The position numbers and the translations under genes were made by a program. The notes under the pieces are model-generated. The model did not search any database, was not told where the DNA came from, and saw nothing but the letters and a program-made list of their open reading frames with translations. From NCBI GenBank assembly GCA_002189035.1, contig NEEC01000329.1, positions 1 to 41,219 of the forward strand: DNA of 41,219 nucleotides, read 5' to 3'. This document shows, piece after piece, positions 37,327 to 41,219 of the stretch (positions are counted from its first letter, which is position 1; every line of letters starts with the position of its first letter). This DNA comes from Utricularia gibba (lineage: Eukaryota; Streptophyta; Magnoliopsida; Lamiales; Lentibulariaceae).

Positions 37327-40300
37327 GAGCTCTGATACATCGTCGGACGACGAAGCTTCAAAAACGGAAGATGACCGCTCTGGAATGAGCTTCGAAACGG
37401 TGTGTCGTGTGCAACAAGGCTCATCACGGTTTTCAAGATATTTACAAAATACGGAATGGTGCACGAGGCCTGCATCAGGTGTGGGTTGGAACACAACCGT
37501 GGCATTGTAAGGGTTCGCCTCTAAAACAAAAATTTCATACCTTCCAATGAAATCCATATGTTTGAATGCGAGAAAACCATTCGCGTCGAATCGGAAGTCC
37601 GAGGTCGCATCATCGCGAACGTCGTGGCCACTTTGTGGCACAATTGAAGGCTAATATAAGGCAATAATTCGAGCTCTGATATATTGTCGACGACAAAGCT
37701 TCAAACGGAAGATGACCGCCTCGGAATGAGCTTCGAAACGGTGTGTCGTGCGCAACGTGGCTCATCACGGTTTCAAGATATCGATAAAATACGGAATGGT
37801 GCACGAGGCCTGCATCAGGTGTGGGTTGGAACACACACGTGGCATTGTAAGGGATCGCCTCAAAACGAAAATTTCACACCTTCCAATGAAATGCATATGT
37901 CTTGAAGCGAGAAAACCCATTCGCGTCGAATCGGAAGTCCGAGGTCGCATCATCGAACGTCGTGGCCACTTTGTGGCACAATTGAAGGCTAATATAAGGC
38001 AATAATTCGAGCTCTGATATATTGTCGGACGACGAAGCTTCCAAAACGGAAGATGACCGCCTCGGAATGAGCTTCGAAACGGTGTGTCGTGCGAAACGTG
38101 GCTCATCACGGTTTTCAAGATATCGATAAAATACGGAATGGTGCACGAGGCCTGCATCAGGTGTGGGTTGGAACACAACGTGCATTGTAAGGGATCGCCT
38201 CAAAACAAAAATTTCACACCTTCCAATGAAATGCATATGTTTGAAGCGAGAAATCCATTTGCGTCGAATTGGAAGTCCGAGTCGCATCATCGCGAACGTC
38301 GTGGCCACTTTGTGGCACAATTGAAGGCTAATATAAGGCAATAATTCGAGCTCTGATACATCGTCGGACGACGAAGCTTCAAAAACGGAAGATGACCGCT
38401 CTGGAATGAGCTTCGAAACGGTGTGTCGTGTGCAACAAGGCTCATCACGGTTTTCAAGATATTTACAAAATACGGAATGGTGCACGAGGCCTGCATCAGG
38501 TGTGGGTTGGAACACAACCGTGGCATTGTAAGGGTTCGCCTCTAAAACAAAAATTTCACACCTTCCAATGAAATCCATATGTTTTGAAGCGAGAAATCCC
38601 ATTCGCGTCGAATCGGAAGTCCGAGGTCGCATCATCGCGAACGTCGTGGCCACTTTGTGGCACAATTGAAGGCTAATATAAGGCAATAATTCGAGCTCTG
38701 ATATATTGTCGAACGACAAAGCTTCAAAACGGAAGATGACCGCCTCGGAATGAGCTTCGAAACGGTGTGTCGTGCGCAACGTGGCTCATCACGGTTTCAA
38801 GATATCGATAAAATACGGAATGGTGCACGAGGCCTGCATCAGGTGTGGGTTGGAACACACCGTGGCATTGTAAGGGATCGCCTCTAAAACGAAAATTTCA
38901 CACCTTCCAATGAAATGCATATGTTTGAAAGCGAGAAATCCCATTCGCGTCGAATCGGAAGTCCGAGGTCGCATCATCGCGAACGTCGTGGCCACTTTTG
39001 TGGCACAATTGAAGGCTAATATAAGGCAATAATTCGAGCTCTGATATATTGTCGGACGACGAAGCTTCAAAACGGAAGATGACCGCCTCGGAATGAGCTT
39101 CGAAACGGTGTGTCGTGCGAAACGTGGCTCATCACGGTTTTCAAGATATCGAAAAAATACGGAATGGTGCACGAGGCCTGCATCAGGTGTGGGTTGGAAC
39201 ACAACCGTGGCATTGTAAGGGATCGCCTCAAAAAACAAAAATTTCACACCTTCCAATGAAATGCATATGTTTTGAAGCGAGAAATCCATTTGCGTCGAAT
39301 CGGAAGCCCGAGTCGCATCATCGCGAACGTCGTGGCCACTTTTGGGCACAATTGAAGGCTAATATAAGGCAATAATTCGAGCTCTGATACATCGTCGGAC
39401 GACGAAGCTTCAAAAACGGAAGATGACCGCTCTGGAATGAGCTTCGAAACGGTGTGTCGTGTGCAACAAGGCTCATCACGGTTTTCAAGATATTTACAAA
39501 ATACGGAATGGTGCACGAGGCCTGCATCAGGTGTGGGTTGGAACACAACCGTGGCATTGTAAGGGTTCGCCTCTAAACAAAAATTTCATACCTTCCAATG
39601 AAATCCATATGTCTTGAATGCGAGAAAACCCATTCGCGTCGAATCGGAAGTCCCGAGGTCGCATCATCGCGAACGTCGTGGCCACTTTGTGGCACAATTG
39701 AAGGGTAATATAAGGCAATAATTCGAGCTCTGATATATCGTCGGACGACAAAGCTTCAAAACGGAAGATGACCGCCTCGAAATGAGCTTCGAAACGGTGT
39801 GTCGTGCGCAACGTGGCTCATCACGGTTTTCAAGATATCGACAAAATACGGAATGGTGCACGAGGCCTGCATCAGGTGTGGGTTGGAACACACGCATTGT
39901 AAGGGATCGCCTCAAAACAAAATTTCACACCTTCCAATGAAATGCATATGTTTTGCAAGCGAGAAAACCATTTGCGTCGAATCGGAAGTCCCGAGTCGCA
40001 TCATCGCGAACGTCGTGGCCACTTTGTGGCACAATTGAAGGCTAATATAAGGCAATAATTCGAGCTCTGATACATCGTCGGACGACGAAGCTTCAAAACG
40101 AAGATGAGCTTCGAAACGGTGTGTTGCGAAACGTGGCTCATCACGGTTTTCAAGATATCGACAAAACGGAATGGTGCACGAGGCCTGCATCAGGTGTGGG
40201 TTGGAACACAACCGTGGCATTGTAAGGGTTCGCCTCTAAAACAAAAATTTCATACCTTCCAATGAATCCATATGTCTTGAATGCGAGAAAACCCATTCGC

Positions 40301-40386
40301 GTCGAATCGGAAGTCCGAGGTCGCATCATCGCGAACGTCGTGGCCACTTTGTGGCACAATTGAAGGCTAATATAAGGCAATAATTC
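37327..40386. repeat. Higher-order repeat: three-monomer period of ~1,026 bp
   Basis: Anchors are at 37327, 37671, 38009, 38348, 38693, 39036, 39379, 39725 and 40062. The units at 37327, 38348 and 39379 share the full B set: five A before CGG, GCTCTGG, GTGCAACAAGG, GATATTTAC and GGGTTCGCC. Their starts are 1,021 and 1,031 bp apart. The unit after each has ACGACAAAG and the unit before each B unit begins with or carries the TTTGCG form. This makes a B-C-A order over two full cycles and part of a third. The third cycle is less regular: the unit at 40062 again has GGGTTCGCC and TTCATACC, only two units on. Confidence 0.75.
40062..40386. repeat. Shortened monomer (325 bp) with deletion at an ATGA repeat
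   Basis: AACGAAGATGAGCTTCG (40108-40114 region) replaces AACGGAAGATGACCGCCTGGAATGAGCTTCG. About 13 bp between two copies of ATGA are missing, as expected from microhomology-mediated deletion or replication slippage. The unit also lacks CG in GTGTGTTGCG and has lost ATA in GACAAAACGGAATGG (near 40161-40171). It keeps B-type GGGTTCGCC, TTCATACC and CTTGAATGCG. Confidence 0.9.
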
Positions 40387-41067
40387 GAGCTCTGATATAT
40401 TGTCGGACGACGAAGCTTCCAAAACGGAATGACCGCCTCGGAATGAGCTTCGAAACGGTGTGTCGTGCGAAACGTGGCTCATCACGGTTTTCAAGATATC
40501 GACAAAATACGGAATGGTGCACGAGGCCTGCATCAGTGTGGGTTGGAACACACCGTGGCATTGTAAGGGATCGCCTCTAAAACGAAATTTCATACCTTCC
40601 AATGAAATCCATATGTCTTGAATCGAGAAATCCATTCGCGTCGAATCGGAAGTCCGAGGTCGCATCATCGCGAACGTCGTGGCCACTTTGTGGCACAATT
40701 GAAGGCTAATATAAGGCAATAATTCGAGCTCTGATATATCGTCGACGACGAAGCTTCAAAACGGAAGATGACCGCCCTGGAATGAGCTTCGAAACGGTGT
40801 GTCGTGCGCAACGTGGCTCATCACGGTTTTCAAGATATCGATAAAATACGGAATGGTGCACGAGGCCTGCATCAGGTGTGGGTTGGAACACACCGTGGCA
40901 TTGTAAGGGATCGCCTCTAAAACGAAAATTTCACACCTTCCAATGAAATCCATATGTTTTGAAAGCGAGAAATCCATTCGCGTCGAATCGGAAGTCCGAG
41001 GTCGCATCATCGCGAACGTCGTGGCCACTTTGTGGCACAATTGAAGGGTAATATAAGGCAATAATTC
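40387..41067. repeat. Array segment 11: last two complete monomers
   Basis: Anchors are at 40387 and 40726 (339 and 342 bp). Unit 40387 has lost bases at AAAACGGAATGACCG and CATCAGTGTGGG. It carries TTCATACC and CTTGAATCGAG but the generic GGGATCGCC, so it mixes marks of two types. Unit 40726 is generic, with a missing G in ATCGTCGACGACG and with GATAAAATAC. Confidence 0.95.
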
Positions 41068-41219
41068 GAGCTCTGATATATTGTCGGACGACGAAGCTTC
41101 CAAAACGGAAGATGACCCCTGGAATGAGCTTCGAAACGGTGTGTCGTGCGAAACGTGGCTCATCACGGTTTTCAAGATATCGATAAAATACGAATGGTGC
41201 ACGAGGCCTGCATCAGGTG
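41068..41219. repeat. Partial monomer cut by the right window edge
   Basis: The last anchor is at 41068. The sequence ends at CATCAGGTG, about consensus position 152, with no sign of degeneration, so the array continues to the right. This copy has TTCCAAAACGG, GATGACCCCTGG and a single-base loss in AATACGAATGG. Confidence 0.97.

Larger units (their letters stand above)
1..41219. repeat. Tandem satellite DNA array, ~340-bp monomer, ~121 copies
   Basis: The same ~340-bp sequence repeats head to tail in one orientation from the first to the last base. Counting from the conserved TTCGAGCTCTGAT, anchors run from 219 to 41068 with a mean spacing of 340.4 bp. Almost all units are 330-348 bp; the exceptions are listed separately. 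Units carry single sites for SacI, HindIII, EcoRV, ApaLI, StuI, NdeI, NruI and MfeI in fixed order, most of them kept in most copies. Near-invariant blocks include ACGGAATGGTGCACGAGGCC, ATCAGGTGTGGGTTGGAACA, CTTCCAATGAAAT, GTGGCCACTTTGTGGCACAA and TAATATAAGGCAATAATTCG. Such arrays form constitutive heterochromatin and sometimes centromeres; which applies here cannot be seen. No gene interrupts the array. I do not recognise the family by name. Confidence 0.99.

Noticed and set aside
1-41219. CRISPR array
   Set aside because: The repeats are ~340 bp and contiguous, with no unique spacers between short repeats.
1-41219. Tandem transposon, LTR or rDNA spacer origin
   Set aside because: I see no terminal inverted repeats, target-site duplications, tRNA primer site, polypurine tract, transposase-like domain or rRNA sequence in the monomer.
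1-41219. Telomere repeats, tRNA genes or 5S genes within the array
   Set aside because: No TTTAGGG/TTAGGG-type runs and no tRNA-like A and B boxes in proper spacing were seen; no stretch other than 35957-35976 departs from the monomer.

Overview
The whole 41,219-bp window is one uninterrupted tandem satellite array. I see no protein-coding gene, tRNA, rRNA, CRISPR array or recognisable transposon in it. The unit is about 340 bp: 121 near-identical SacI-type anchors (GAGCTC, one of them mutated) from 219 to 41068 give a mean spacing of 340.4 bp, and a 122nd duplicated anchor lies inside a rearranged spot near 35,989. The longest common form of the unit is about 344 bp, roughly 48% G+C, with about 29 CpG per unit by hand count. 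Both window edges cut through a monomer, so the array extends beyond the window on both sides.

Layout. Region 1-10,093 is mostly generic monomers with few strong subtype markers. From about 10 kb a second monomer type (called B here) becomes frequent and often follows a type A monomer carrying GAATTGGAAGCC. Region 25,377-29,469 is a regular A-B dimer higher-order repeat of about 683 bp. Region 37,327-40,386 shows a three-monomer period of about 1,026 bp. Between them, at 35,938-36,301, lies the only clearly non-satellite DNA: a filler of about 20 bp inside a scrambled, partly duplicated monomer. Other damaged monomers are at 21,665-21,964 (300 bp, several deletions), 40,062-40,386 (325 bp) and 17,933-18,262 (330 bp).

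Organism. An array like this is typical of eukaryotic centromeric, pericentromeric or subtelomeric heterochromatin. A length near 340 bp is about two nucleosome repeats. Many subtype-marking differences are CpG-to-TpG/CpA changes, which suggests a genome with CpG methylation. A plant is my favoured guess, but the sequence alone does not establish species or chromosomal location.

How it works together. There are no genes to form a pathway. What can be read is the evolution of the array: short blocks that hardly vary alternate with a few indel-prone spots, subtype markers follow an ordered pattern, and rare variants are shared by copies many kilobases apart. This is what unequal crossing-over and gene conversion would leave behind.
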